From positions 97,416 through 161,415 of the forward strand of contig MNCI01008000.1 in assembly GCA_015680685.1 (NCBI GenBank): a stretch of DNA of 64,000 nt. Reading direction: 5' to 3'. This document shows positions 34,042 to 46,939 of the stretch, piece by piece. Source of the stretch: Gnetum montanum (lineage: Eukaryota; Streptophyta; Gnetopsida; Gnetales; Gnetaceae). The notes under the pieces were generated by a model. The model was not told where the DNA came from and searched no databases. It saw nothing but the letters and a program-made list of their open reading frames with translations. Positions within the stretch are counted from its first letter, which is position 1. Each line of letters begins with the position of its first letter. Position numbers and translations under genes: made by a program.

Positions 34042-35550
34042 GTTATGCTCATAGGTTTTTTGAGGACGTTGAGATGTAGCCCACCTTGAGTATGCTCTAG
34101 AACGCTTAGTGACTTTAGGGCTTATGGTTGGTGTTGAGTGATACTTCTTCAAAGAAATGTCATTATACTTGGTGTTAGAGCAAAGGTTTTGATTTAAGCA
34201 GAAAACATATTCAAATACTTTTAGAAGTGATTATGAGTAAGAGATGGGATGTTAACGATGAGTATAAAAATCTTGTTATTGCTCTTGTGGAAGATCTAAT
34301 TATGGAGGACAATTGATATAAGCAACATGATCATGTGTCCTCTAACTTAAGCCAAAGGGATCTAAACAATTCTCAAGTTTTTTAATTCTAAGGAAGTTCC
34401 TTTCTTATCAAGGTAAGCTCTAGTACAACATGGAAATGTGCTCTAGCTCAAAATCTTATTCTAAGAAATCTTGTAATGCATCAAGGGAATGTAGTCAATG
34501 ATCTCTAGTTTGTGCAAAATAGTTGTGTGTGCCGAAGTTGGTTATAGTGAATTATAGGAGAAACACATAGGAATGTTTTCATTATATTTAGAATATTTCC
34601 ATTCCAAGCTCTTTAATATGGTTGTTGTACATGTCACATGATTACTTTTCTAAAGAATCATTTTTTAAAAATCATATAGATAATCTCTAGTTTCTTTTGG
34701 AATGTTGTAATGAACTTGTGGGATGTTTGAAGATCTAGTTGATAATTAAAATGTTATCGTTAATCATGGATTATTCTATTATGCTTTAATAAATCTAATT
34801 CATCCTTAAACATCTAAGCATGTGATATTTAGTTAAAAATAGTTACTCTTAAGATTATAGTTAGTAGCTTCTATCATGTTATAATCAATATCATTTATCT
34901 TTAGATTTATTTATGCGTTCTTTTATTATGCATTAATAAATCTAATATATCATTAAACATGTAATCATGTATCAATTAATTAGTTTATATTTAAACCAAG
35001 CCTAGCTTAATTAAATTATGTTCGAATGTTATTATTTGAAAAGTATGTAAGAATCATGTAAATCAGTATCCAAGTTCATTAGAAATAAATGTCAATTATA
35101 TTAAATGAAGATTATTATTAAATCAAGAATTATGTTATGTTGATGCAAAAATTTTATCTAGATACTAATAATTTGTTTAATAATTTTACTTATTTTAAGA
35201 AAACTGAATATTAATAACGGTTAGGTTTGTAAATGGATGTGAAAAGTTTTGCAATCATCAACCAATAAAAAATGAGAATTATAGTAAAAGTCAATAGCTT
35301 TCCTAGAATGCAATGCACTTTTTTAATTTAAAAATAAAATATCCAATTATATTTACAAGTTATCTATTAGAACTTGATAGCTCCTCAATAATTGATCACT
35401 AATGGGATTTACAATAGATTATTAGAATCATATTTTTTGGCATGTGTGAAGCTAGCCTTGTCCTCTTTGAGAATTTTATCATTCGTATCATCAACTATGA
35501 TGACATCCTCTTATACATATTGGCTTGCATAAAGTTGGAAAAAGTGTTTT
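34042..35550. other. AT-rich flank, no gene seen
   Basis: Low-GC sequence between e2 and LTR A. Only short frames occur. Confidence 0.5.
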
Positions 35551-35555
35551 TTAGG

Positions 35556-36440
35556 TGATGAGTCATGATCTATTAGGCCTAGTTATTGGAGCCCAGTTAT
35601 TGAAGCCCTGATACCAGATATGGTCTATCAGGCCTAGTTATTGGAGCCGCGATATCGCATCAACTGCAATATTGCGTACGCGATACCGCGGCCTACCTCA
35701 ATGTTTATAAATAAGAGGTAACTTTCCTTGTTCTGGATCTAGTTGTTAGTTCCTTACCCAAACTCTTGCAGTTTTTCCTTCTTACAGTTAGAATTATTTC
35801 CCAGTGTATGCCCACAGTGTGGTGATTGTAATTGTACGACATCCTTATTCGAGTGTGATGTACTTGGACATGCACATGACTGAAAATAAAGATCGAGAGT
35901 ACTTCATCATTGCAGCATTCACTTAGTTTAATTAATTATTTATTTATTTGTTATTTACTGCTTTCTTAGTTAATCTCTCTCACCCTTAAACTCCTATTAA
36001 ACACAGAATAAGTACGACTTGATTACAAGCATTTAAGTGTGACTACTTGGTAACCCAGTACCGTACCTAGGATCTGCGCTTGGTAATCCTAGTAGTAGTC
36101 GTGCAGGAAGTCCAAGATGTGTACGGATAATCAAGGAATGGATGCTCATCACACTTATACTAGTTTAGACTCTCTCTTACCCTTTCTCCCTTAGCTTAGT
36201 TAACATTATTTTCCATTGCCTTCAGGAGTAGCATTAGGTTATATACCATATCATACACCTCACTCAGGACTAAACCATATGTGATAAAGCCATTACTAGT
36301 CCAAGTGGGAAGACAACGAATTGCGATCTAAGGCTAAGTATCTAGGTGCCACAACTAGTCCATCTGCAGAGTTCAATTGGATCATGCATGTAACACTCGT
36401 ATTTGTATGGTTGAGTGTAGGGGTACCTCGCCACTTATCA
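35556..36440 (+). mobile_element. LTR copy A of the TGATGAGT family
   Basis: It starts TGATGAGTCATGA and ends CGCCACTTATCA. It carries a palindrome-rich block (GATATCGC, GCGTACGC, 35650-35690), then a TATA box TTTATAAATAAG (35709) and the poly(A) signal AATAAA (35886), which fix the orientation as plus. Flanking pentamers TTAGG and AAAGG do not match exactly, so it could be a solo LTR with decayed ends or the 3' LTR of a lost element. Confidence 0.8.
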
Positions 36441-38220
36441 AAAGGCTTTTGAAAAATTGGAAGCATCATAGCTTTGCGATAATGCTTTTGACATTGTATT
36501 TGACACCAAGTGAATTTCAGTTTGATATCCATATCATTAACAATAAAACTTGTTTTTCTTTCAATGTTGGGGAACTAAGCGAATGACTAGAATGCATATT
36601 CAAAACCTTCATTGATCAATCTAGTAAGAAACTCATGAACACTAGGTCAAATAAAGTAGTACTTTTTTCCCAACATGTTATTATAAGTGCTAGTATACCT
36701 CGTCAATTCTTTTGCATTTAAAAAATAAACATCCTTTACAAGCACACCATTTAAGTCCAATCATAATAGATACATTAGAATATTTTAACATCTAGTTATC
36801 ATAAAATATAAACTAACCAATTTATTTACATGACCATCTTGTAGCTACACATAGTCATACATTGAAATTCTCTAGTGAACATCAAAATGTTATAGTCACC
36901 AAAAATTATAGTACTTAACATAATTAAAGTTGTAAACAAATAAATATTATAAAAAGGTAAATTGACTAATGAATTTTCATAAGAAAAAATAACACAATAT
37001 AACTGAAAATTTTAACTCAAAATATTTATATAGTTATTTGTTATTGTAACCAACTTGTATGCCAAGCAAAAATATTTAATATATCACACAAGAATATTCT
37101 TCTATACATTAGTACCTCTAATTCCCTAAATAATATTTTCCTTTTTGTTAATATCTATATTACATAAAGGAAAACATAAAGTCCACAATTAAATCCATTT
37201 CTTTACCTCAGTATATTTCTTTGAAATAATTGTCTCCATAGTTCACAATGAAATCAACCCTTTCTATTTTGAACATTATGTTCCTCTTCATAGTACATGT
37301 AAAGAATATCAATATGGTCATTGTAGTCAATATTATTGTAAAGGGGATTCATGATTAGTATGGTGTTTGCTGACATATCAACAATAGTAAGCAGCTAATG
37401 AAACATACCTCTTCCAATCTTGATGTTTACAGGAAAAAATATTTTCTAGTCCTTGCTGAATCAATATCAAGATACTTTGTCTTAAATTTAGCTTCTCATT
37501 TTTCTCTCTAGATCTTCTATACAACTATAATAATAATGATAGATCAAAAAAATAATATAGTAAATGAAGTTATGGAATGGATTTCAATTTTCTAAAATAT
37601 TATATGAATATTGTATTTTTTGTCTCTTGTTTTCAATCTCAAACATGATAACTCTTTTGTCATGATGACATTGGCTTCTATAGAAACTAGTACATCTATA
37701 CAATATTTTAGCAGAAATATTGAATCATATATATCGATCTCATTTCCTCTTTGAAGTATTTTTTTTAACTCATTCAAACTATAGAAATCTAGTAAGTCAG
37801 AAGTCAATTCAAGCAAATATGATCCTTTAGTTTATCTAACATGACTAATTAAAGCAAAAATATTAGGCATATTGGATTAATCTCAATACAATATTTATTA
37901 TGAAATGACTTAACATGAAGGTCATTATGGTATCCAATGCCAAAGTAGAGCTAATTACTCTATTATTTTCATACAATATGTTGTTTTCAATGAATAAAAT
38001 GCATTAAAGAAAGAAATTTATTAAAGTATAATTAGTATAGGATCATACTTTTCTTATTTGGACCTTTTATCAGACTCTCACTCTTATCATTTTGAACCTA
38101 CAAAAAATTTTATAAATAACAAGGTATATCAATAAATATAAAATTACAAAACATAAAACATATTCCACACATTATATCAATGTTTTATTTTTTATTTCTT
38201 GGAGGCCTTCACAATAACCT
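36441..38220. other. AT-rich DNA between LTRs A and B
   Basis: No supported gene. An open minus frame at 37592-37816 has no recognisable domain and I leave it uncalled. Confidence 0.4.
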
Positions 38221-38229
38221 TTTTCGACA

Positions 38230-39620
38230 CCTTCAATGGTGTTGGACTTCTTTCCTATAGAATAATAAATAAAACTTAAGAAATATGTTGGTAATAAAAT
38301 GAATCACTATAAAAAATAATTAACATAATCGTAGTTACTTACACTTCTAGATCTTGTATGTGCTATGCTTTAGCCAATTGTCTTGAATGAAGTAAATGTC
38401 TTATTTGTCTCCTAGTTACAATAGAAAAGTTTAATAATCAAAATAAATTTTTAATTAAATATCTCAAAACAATGTAAGTATCTCAATGTACATGTTTAGT
38501 TACCAAGTCTTAATCTAATTTTTTCTCCTCGTCATCTAATTCACTATTGAGGCTAGCAACCGCTTCATTTGATTTCTCTGATTCAATCTCTTCACCCTTA
38601 GCATCCTACATTTCCAATGTAAACAGATATATTAAATACTAATAATGAAATATATAGAATAACATTTCAAAGAAATGAATTTTAAATTTTACCTATTTTT
38701 CAGTCTTTTCTCCTTTTGATTCTTCCTCTTGATTTTGGTTGTCATCATCATCCAAGACATAAGTATCCTAGTTATGGTAGATGCATTAGTAGAAGTAAAA
38801 GAATTGTGATGTAAAATAGTAATAAAAGAAATAGTAATGCCTAAGTCTTCCTCTTCATATCAGTAGGCCTATCCTTCAAACATCTTATAATATCCTTATA
38901 GGCATCTTTAATTTCCAAAATATTTCTATACTATTTCTTAGTCAATTTTAGGTCTTAAGAGTTCTCATTTGTTTTGTTTACCATTTGTATTATTTCAGTC
39001 CATAGAAAGTAGTACAAATCATCATCATGAATAGAGATGATGCCTATATCACTATATGAATGCAAAGCCTTTAATACATTGTTGTAGTAGAATAATAGTA
39101 AGTATGTAAGAGACATCCTTGGTAATAGCTTCATCCTTCATAAAAATGGAATTTACAACTTGGTCCAAAAGAAAGTTGATTTGCAGGAATTATACTCAAC
39201 ATATTTTAAAATTGATTCATCTAGAAGAACATCTTTTATGGACTTGACATCAACTATATGTTTCTATGTAATATCATAGTCATCTTCTTTGAATGCCTCC
39301 AATATCTCCATTGTTTCTATTATAGTAAAACTGTAGTAAAGAAAAATATACATGTTTCTCTTCTTGTAGTGATAATTCTTGCAATATGTGAATCATATGT
39401 TATTGTATATATACTTCTTATAATCCCAAAAAAATTGTTAAATAAATCATAATGTTCATCTTTAATATTAATAACAATCTTAGAGAACATAACATTTGTC
39501 CTCTGAACAAAGTCAAATAAATTTTTAAAATACAAAAAGGAGCCCTTGACAATTATATTCTTAAAATGAACCATATTGCAAGCTGTTGATTTCTCCATAA
39601 AGGATAATTCTTTCTCATAT
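38230..39620 (-). pseudogene. Host-like gene remnant with acidic and Lys-rich exons
   Basis: Several minus-strand blocks lie between plausible AG and GT sites. One near 39010-38840 contains EIKDAYKDIIRCLKDRPTDMKRK. One (38768-38696) contains DDDDNQNQEEESKGEKTEK. One (38608-38520) contains EEIESEKSNEAVASLNSELDDEEKK. A last exon (38266-38208) reads ERSPTPLKVSKKVIVKASKK and then stops. Upstream, 39598-39320 is open. Stops occur inside some blocks. The acidic stretches followed by a Lys-rich end recall nuclear scaffold or cohesin-cofactor proteins, but I cannot assign a family. Confidence 0.4.
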
Positions 39621-39776
39621 TTTGAGCAATGTGAGATCTACAAACTTTGAGTTTTTCCTATAGCATAAAAATACCTTTAGCTAGCTAGGTGGTCATATCC
39701 ATGATCTCCACAAAAACAAGAGACTTTAAGTGCTAATGCAACATTGATTAAATAGATGCCTTGATTATAAGGTTTC

Positions 39777-40628
39777 TGATGAGCAGTGAGGTACCCCTAC
39801 ACCTAACCATATGAATCACAAGTGCATGATCTGGTTGAATTCTGTGGATGGGACTAGTTGTGCATCTAAATCATTATGCTTTAATCACGGTTCGTTGTCT
39901 TCCCACTTGGACTAGTGATAGCTTTGTCACATATTTTTTTGTCTAAAGTGAGGAATATGATGATGTTTTCTAACCCTATAATGCTCCTAACGATGATAAA
40001 GAGATTAATTAATTAAGCTAACAAACAATGGAAAATAAGATCTAAACTAGCCTACGTGCAATGAGTATCCATTCCCAATTGTTCATACATGCCTTAGACT
40101 TCGTATAACTACCATTGTGATTGCCAAGAGTACATCATTGGGCATTCCAAATAATACACTACTGGGTTACCAAGTAATTGCACTTAAGCACTCATGATTA
40201 AGTTGTACTGATTCTACTTAATGACAGGAATAGTAAATAGCAATAAGTGGAAACATTAACTAAAGAAAATAGAAAATAATTAAATAATTAAATCACTAAT
40301 AAATCTAAGTGGATGTTGCAATGATGAAGGTAATTTTGATCTTTATTTCTAGTCATGTAACATGTCCAAGTACATCACACTATAATATGGATGTTGTACA
40401 ATCACAAACATCACACTGCAAGCATGCACTAGGAATAACAAAACTTGAAAATCAACAATCTACAAAGAAGCTAACTAAAAACCAATAACAAAACTCTATC
40501 CCAACCATCCACCCAAGTGTTGTATTTATAGGCTGGCATGAAGGAGACAATATTGGATATCCGACATTGCATCTTAGGATACAATATCACATATTTGATA
40601 TGGGGGTTGATACAATCATGACTCATCA
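39777..40628 (-). mobile_element. LTR copy B (3' LTR)
   Basis: On the minus strand it runs from TGATGAGTCATGA (40628) to ...CTGCTCATCA (39777). A CCTATAAATAC TATA box lies near 40525 and AATAAAGATC near 40345. It follows a polypurine tract and a coiled-coil ORF, so it is the 3' LTR of that unit. It is inverted relative to copy A, by eye about 70-75% identical over the part I compared. Confidence 0.8.
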
Positions 40629-40640
40629 TACCCCCATGAC
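40629..40640 (-). promoter_or_regulatory. Polypurine tract before LTR B
   Basis: The minus strand reads GTCATGGGGGTA directly before TGATGAGT. Copy D has GTTAGGGCA in the same place. Confidence 0.6.
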
Positions 40641-40677
40641 TAAATGAAAACTTGTTCTCAAGTTAACTAAAATGAGG

Positions 40678-40678
40678 N
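40678..40678. other. Assembly N
   Basis: Single N without a flanking duplication. Confidence 0.8.
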
Positions 40679-40852
40679 TTTGCCAAGCTTCTGAAACTTG
40701 TAATAGTTGAGGAGAGCCTACAACTTCTCTTCTTACATCCTTGGATCCTATACTGTCCAGGCTGCTGAACCAATGTGTGTTGGCATCAATGTGTCCTAAG
40801 AACATGGCAGCTATAGAAACATTTTGTTGGCCTTTATGTACTAGACTATAAA

Positions 40853-43344
40853 CTACCATCGCTCCTCTTCAAATACCTTAGCCTTTTCTTTGAACTCATG
40901 ATAATTTGTGAGTTTCTTGGCCAAGTCTGAAGCGAGATCCTTTTGTTCATGGTAGCAAGCTTTAACCACTTGAAGTTCTAAGTTTACAACATGGAGTTTC
41001 TACAAAGTAGCTTTTCTTTCTACAAACTCTTTCTCATATAATGCATAGGAGGTCACTACCTATTTCTCTAGCTTGATTCTAGGTTGACTTGCTATTAACA
41101 TGGCAAGGTTAGCATATTTGAGGTTAGCTAGTGCCATGTATTCTTTTAAATCCTTGATTTGTAGGTCCTTGTTCTTCACTTTCGCCTAATGGACTAGTGC
41201 ATAACTATCTAGAATTGGCTACAAATCATAATTCTGTGTTGACATGGACCTAATGTGGGCTTTAGCCATTTGAATTTCTTTTTTCTTATCTACTTGTGCA
41301 TGCCTACCTAGTCCTGAAAATGTTCTTTCAACTTCTGATGCTTCTTGGCCTCATTCTGCCATGCACTTATTTCAATTGTGGACTTTTGTCAAATGGCGCA
41401 GACCTCCTCCATTAAAAGTATTTTATTTTCCTTAGTCAATTTGTTGATATCTTGGTTGATCCTCATCAGTTGTTCTCTTAATTGATGGACACTTTCTTCT
41501 AGAACATTCTTTTTTTTTTCAATGGTGATCAACCTTGAGTTCTCTACAGCGATCTATTTATTCTTCTCTTGAGTGGTAGTCAATGCCTTCTTGTAGACGT
41601 GGGATTGTACATTAGTAGCTAAAGCATTCCATATCACCTTCTTGTTTTCTTGCTCAGTAGCTTTATTTTCCTCGATCAACTTTTTTCACCACTCTATTCT
41701 GACTAGCTCCAGCTATTTAGCCACAATAAATTAGGCAAGGTCCTATCTTTCATCTCTCAAGGCAACCAACTTTTGTTGTAAATGTTGCACTTTCACTTCT
41801 GCGTGTTCTACATTGACCTCAGCCATGACTAGCTTCTTTTTAGTAGTGATGAAATCTAATTATGCTATAGTGACATCGCTGAGAGTGTCAAACAAGGTTA
41901 TCATTACTTGTTCTATCTGCAGTAATCAATATAATACATCTTCATGATCTATAGGATTCATTGAAGTCCTAGCAAGCATCTACGTGTCTCTAGTCCCCAT
42001 CAAATTAATTGGAGGCACAACAGGCACATTGAAAGACTCTTTAATGTGATCTGTTATCACCGCTACTATGGTCATTGCATCTTGATGCTACATGACCACT
42101 ATTGTGGCACCTTCTCCTATTTTAAACATTACTTGGAATGATGTGACATTACAAGAGATTTGTCTAGACCACTGGGATTCTCCTCTTAAATGTAGTGACA
42201 CATGTCCCCTTGTCGAATCTGCCAAAATAGTGGGTTGCATAGTGTTGTCAATGACTCTAAAGAGGCTTGATTCCTCTCTACTCCCTTACCTAAGTGTTTC
42301 AACAAGTTTTTGCATTTGGCTCATTGCCAACCTGTAGTCTTATGGTGGAAATGGTGGAACTTGTATTTTATGATGTTGTTCAAGCTCCTTTTCTACTTCC
42401 TTCTCTAGTTCTAGTTCCTCATCAGGGTCTTTCCTTGGTGCTGCTAGTTTTAGTAATTCAGTGAAGGAGGCATTCTAAGTCTTCTTAAGGATGTCATTTA
42501 TGTACCCTAGAATTCTAGCATGCTTGCACAACTTTTGGATTAGGTAAGAAAATGGGAGTGTTGGCTTCCTTGCCTTTTTCTCTTTAAATTGCCTTTGAAT
42601 TTTTGTGTAATATAGTTGGGGAAGGTTGGCCATGTATTTTCTATTAGTATGGCACTTCCCCTAGTCGCATATGTGGAAATTCTATTGAGCTTCTGGTGGA
42701 AAAGAGGTGATATGTCCCTATCTTAAAATAGGTCCTCTCTTTTAGAGTCAATTCATTATATTTTTTATCATTTTTGCCATATTCCCACCTTAGGCATAGC
42801 TTCTAAGTATTAGGATCAAACCTTGTGGATAGATGGGCTAAATTAGCCTCATCATTTGGTAGATTGAGAGCTTCAGTGATTGCTTTGACCAAGAATGAAA
42901 CGTTGACTCCACAAATGTTGATAATGGTTCCTTCCTCTTGATTGTGCCAAAATTGATATGTTTCTCCAAGATATCACTCACCACTATCTAAAAGAATCGT
43001 CCAAAAGGGTGATGCCTAAAGTTGTGTTTGAATTGATTCAAGAGCGAATGCTATGAATGTGCTGAAGTTCATCTCCATGATGACTGTGATCAACATGGAT
43101 TTTTCTTGAATGGCCTCAAGGCATTCTATGGACAAAGTGAGGCATTCTTCCTATGTGAAAGGTTGGGGTTCTGCAGCCTCTCCTTGGAATAATTTTCTCA
43201 TAACAAAAGCCTCTTGATGGATGTTGAAAGATTGGGCCTCATACTCTTTGTGCTTCACATTCTCACCTTGCTAGCCCCTACCACCCCTTAGGCATTTAGC
43301 TACTCCCTACAAAGGTCCTCATTGTGCTCCTCTTTTGGGGCCAT
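40853..43344 (-). pseudogene. MAPK-start coiled-coil ORF of the LTR family (copy B)
   Basis: An ATG at 43344 directly after an acceptor-like GTAG starts MAPKEEHNEDLC. Further on, a segment with FALESIQTQL, SPFW and YLGETY matches the ORF at 58893. It is followed by LTRFDPN-like and KERTYFKIGTYHLF blocks, and the last ~350 codons are Glu/Lys/Leu-rich coiled coil (KNKDLQIKDLKEYMALANLKYANLAM). Stops are mostly TAG. It lies between an internal promoter (43886-43980) and the polypurine tract and LTR B, the place where an env-like third ORF lies in Athila elements. A plant transposon-protein (Transposase_32-like) relation is possible for the N-terminal half but unproven. Confidence 0.6.
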
Positions 43345-43879
43345 CTACATTCAATCAAAGATCGAGTGTTACTAAGGTTGTGTTATTTATCCTTAACAAG
43401 TTTATACCTTACTCATTGCCTTAGTTTCATTATGTTCTTAAGTTCATATGATTGCAAAGTTAGAAAAATGTCTAAAAAGTGTCTATCTTCTTTTATGACC
43501 TTTAACAGTTAGTTCCTTTTTTGCTTATGTATGGCATATTATGTAGGTTATGGTCCCTTGGGTGGAGAAATTAAGGTTTTTGACATTAATTAAATTGATA
43601 ATTCATTTTAACACTTAAAGGTTTTTAACACTCTTACCCTTATAATATCCTCTAGGCAATAGCAAATTTCAAAAACTTGGTGCAAGTTTCTCACGTAAGT
43701 ACCCCCCATTACTAACTTGAACACTTCAGAGTCAAATAGGTTCAAATGATACAAGAATCAGAGTGGTAGAGAGCCAAATATTACAAGTAGAAGTTGGTTG
43801 CGTAGAGCTCTGAGTAGCAAGAGAATATTGAAAAAACTCACCTATTTGCAAATGATGAGAATGGAGTTTGGGCACCATG

Positions 43880-43985
43880 GGGGTCATACATATAGGTTTT
43901 GTGGGAACTGATATTGGGTACCTAATATTAGGTATCTGACATCGAGGTTAACTCGATATCAAGGTCCAAGAATATGAATTAAATG
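43880..43985 (-). promoter_or_regulatory. Palindrome block and TATA box of the coiled-coil ORF
   Basis: On the minus strand a block with the perfect 16-base palindrome TACCTAATATTAGGTA (43919-43934), GATATC and GTTAAC precedes CCTATATGTATG (about 43895-43886). The following leader matches that of the 58.5 kb copy (TTCATCATTTGG / TCTCATCATTTG). It looks like the promoter of the coiled-coil ORF mRNA. Confidence 0.5.
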
Positions 43986-45235
43986 GGGCAATTGAGCATG
44001 GAAAACAAAACTTTATGATTGTTTGGGAGGTTTAAGGTTAGGTCCATAGTTTTGGGGTAAGTAGAAAATCTAATGAAGGCACCTGGAAGTGGTAGAAGAT
44101 GGAGTTGTTGATGTTTAAAGCTTTGGAAGATACAAGAAAAAGTGCATTAAATCAATGTTGTATAATAGATCGATTACATGATAAGGGAAAATAAGAAATT
44201 TAACAATTAAGTGTTTGGAAGGTGAAGAATGATGTGGTTATGTTAAACAAGTACAAGTTACAAAATTTACATAAGTTGGTTCTCCCCAAAGTAAGCTCTA
44301 GCCTATGATGCCCTTGTGTAACCACACCTAAAAATGTTTGTAGGCACTAAAGGGATTAAATGAAATGCATACCTATGAAACAAAACATACATGTGAAAAC
44401 CACCAAGTTGAGGAAAGAACTCTATGTTACATAAAACCACAAGCTAGGATCATACGAACAGAGAGATGAGATGGATAGTAGAAAGGAGTGCAAAAAATGG
44501 GATGTGAGGTGTCTTACCCAAGGCATAATGAATCCTTGTGTGTTATTAATGGTTAAGTAATAATTAGCCCTTATTTTCAAGATTTAAGCCAAGTCCAAAC
44601 CACATTTTAGTGACATCACATCGTTTCATCACTTCATTTGACAACCATAAGACTACCATAGTTGCAAGGAGTAACATCACTTGGCATGTTATCCAAGGGA
44701 AGAGCTTATTTATGGCACATTGTTTTTTTCTTTTTTTCTTTTTATGCTTTGAGAATCCACTAACCTTTAGGCATGGGTACATTTCTTTCTAGTGGGACCC
44801 TTAGAAATTTATTCAATGCCATTTTATACGACTCTTACTTTCATTTTTCATTAGATCTACAAGGATATAATTACAACTAAAGTAACATGATAGAACATAT
44901 AGAAGCGGCCAAAGAGAATCCAAAAATCCCCTTGATGTCACACCCTTCACATTCCCTCTTGATTCTTTACTCTTGTACCCAAGCACAATGATTACAATTT
45001 TATTTTTAGTCTCATGGTGAAAAAGAATCTCATTATGACTAGAGTAAGAACTTGTTATTAATGTAATGAGTGGATGGATGACATGGTCTCACTATTTAAA
45101 TAATTAGTCCCTCATGACTCAACAACATAGAGAAAACCTCACCTCAATGGGCTACATGATCATTTTATATGCAAAAAAATTACATAACAAAGAAAATGAA
45201 AACACCAAATAGAAAAAGTTGGAAGGAATAGGAAA
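43986..45235. other. No supported gene
   Basis: Moderately AT-rich. Nothing is recognised. Confidence 0.4.
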
Positions 45236-45239
45236 ATTT

Positions 45240-46680
45240 GTATCAAGAAATAAGAAAATGACAAAAAATTGTAAAAAAAAAAGATGAAAGACACTTATGA
45301 ATCTTGAAGATTAGAATGGGGGGCTTCCCCCATGACCAAAAATTTGGCTATGACAAGGATTAATAAGCAAATGGATAGGATCCATGAATGTATAAAACAT
45401 TGGTAATTGTTCATTCCCAAGCTACTAGGTGTCTTTTGGTGTTGCGATGACTGGGTAGACAAATTATTGTCACACACTTGATTGTTAAATGTATGGTGGA
45501 TCAGGATATGAGGTGTGTTAATGTTACGAATGTCTAGCCCATGATTGCACCCTTGATCATGATATAGTATGCATGGATTTGTTCATCTGCCCATACTATT
45601 AAATTCATTGCTTGGGTTTAGGATTGGAGTAACAATGAATGATGACCCTTGTGTAAGACTAGAGGTCGGGGGTGGTGAAAAGGGAGGCGTTGCACTAGAT
45701 TAGCATTGTGCTAGCTCATATGATGTGGATAGTCCATGGGTGTTTTGCTTTCACTTGTGACCTTTCCTAAAGAATGGGTGTTTCCACATTTGTGGTGGGA
45801 ACCTATTAGCATCCACATTTCTGTGCACATTCACAGCACAAGTGGTATTCATTGGTTGATAGTGTGGTGCCAAACCTTCATGTGTCACCAATGGTGACAT
45901 ATGAGAAGGTGAAATATGAGAATATCAAGGGTAGGATAGATGGTAAGAGGCACAAGGTGATAATCCTTTAGGGGACATCATGGCTTAATGGTACTCAAGA
46001 GAGTGATAGTGGTGATTTGAAGTAAAGGATGTAGAATTGATTGGAAAAATAGGATGTTGAACATAATGTCCATACTACGTCAGCTAATAGGAAGGGTAGG
46101 GTTCGTTTGGTGGTGGCCTCCCCCACAGCTGTGTGTGTTGCCACTACAATTGATGATAGTGTTGAGGCTAGTAATAAGTCCCCCTAGGATAGTACTATTG
46201 GTTGTGGGGCTATCTATGATTATCATGTGGAAAAGGAAATCTCCTAGGCATGTGCTTCTATAGAAACTTTGGGTTTAATGCACCTGCCTAATACTCATGT
46301 AGATGTAACAAGACTCGGCAATGGCCCTTTGAATTGTTATTTATGCAGATGTCACATCCATTATATTCATCTACGATTGAGTCCATAGCCTCACTTTCTT
46401 TAGTCATTTTCCCTATTTCTTGATAAGTGTTCTTAGTTTTTTCTTGGTTCTATATCCTTTGTTTGTTATGATCGCCTAATTCATTTTGTATTAGATTCTC
46501 CTCTACCATTTCTACAAGATTTGTAACATTTTCATATATCCACTTTCACATCCTATTAAACTTTGCTTCAAGTTCATCAATAGACTTCTATATCAGCAAG
46601 GTAAGTTATTTCAAGTTAGCTCAAGATATCAAAGATTTTCTAGGCTCTCTAGACTCGAACAGGAAATTTCATAAATACAT
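45240..46680 (-). pseudogene. Gln/Tyr/Pro/His-rich protein remnant
   Basis: One minus frame from about 46680 to 45720 reads a helical part (SIDELEAKFNRM, YENVTNLVEMVEENLIQNE, KNTYQEIGKMTKESEAM). A Cys/His cluster follows (CDICINNNSKGHC). Then comes a Gln/Tyr/Pro-rich tail (YYPRGTYY, PPPNEPYPSY, ISPSHMSPLVTHEG). From 46560 to 45720 I count nine TAG, three TGA and one TAA in that frame, so it is dead. The order helix, Cys/His knuckle, Pro/Gln tail resembles a retroelement Gag, but I see no capsid signature. Below 45720 the frame is less certain. Confidence 0.45.
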
Positions 46681-46939
46681 TACTATTAAATTGCTCAAGA
46701 TGCTTTTCAAATATAACATAAGCTCTTATATGGAAACAAAATAGAAGTCTAGAATTGCACAAAAATAGAGCCCTAAGAGCAATCAGAAAAGCCCAAAACT
46801 AAATGCCAACATAGTACTATCTAAACCGTTAGCTAAGCAACTAAGACAAAGTAGCTAAATTGATGATGCAATTAGCAAGCCATTCTTTACAAGAAATCTT
46901 CAATAATTCTTCTAAGTTCCCTCCCCTTCATATGGTATT

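Noticed and set aside
38230-39620. A PDS5-type cohesin cofactor gene
   Set aside because: Acidic and Lys-rich ends recall it, but no HEAT-repeat block could be matched with confidence.
43860-44060. A 5' LTR partner for LTR B
   Set aside because: The TATA and palindrome block here leads into a leader homologous to the 58.5 kb unit and does not align with LTR B outside that theme.
45720-46620. TAG reassigned to Gln (variant code or stop suppression)
   Set aside because: Other frames in the same DNA contain TGA and TAA stops and frameshifts, and nuclear plant genes use TAG as stop. Methylation decay explains the excess.
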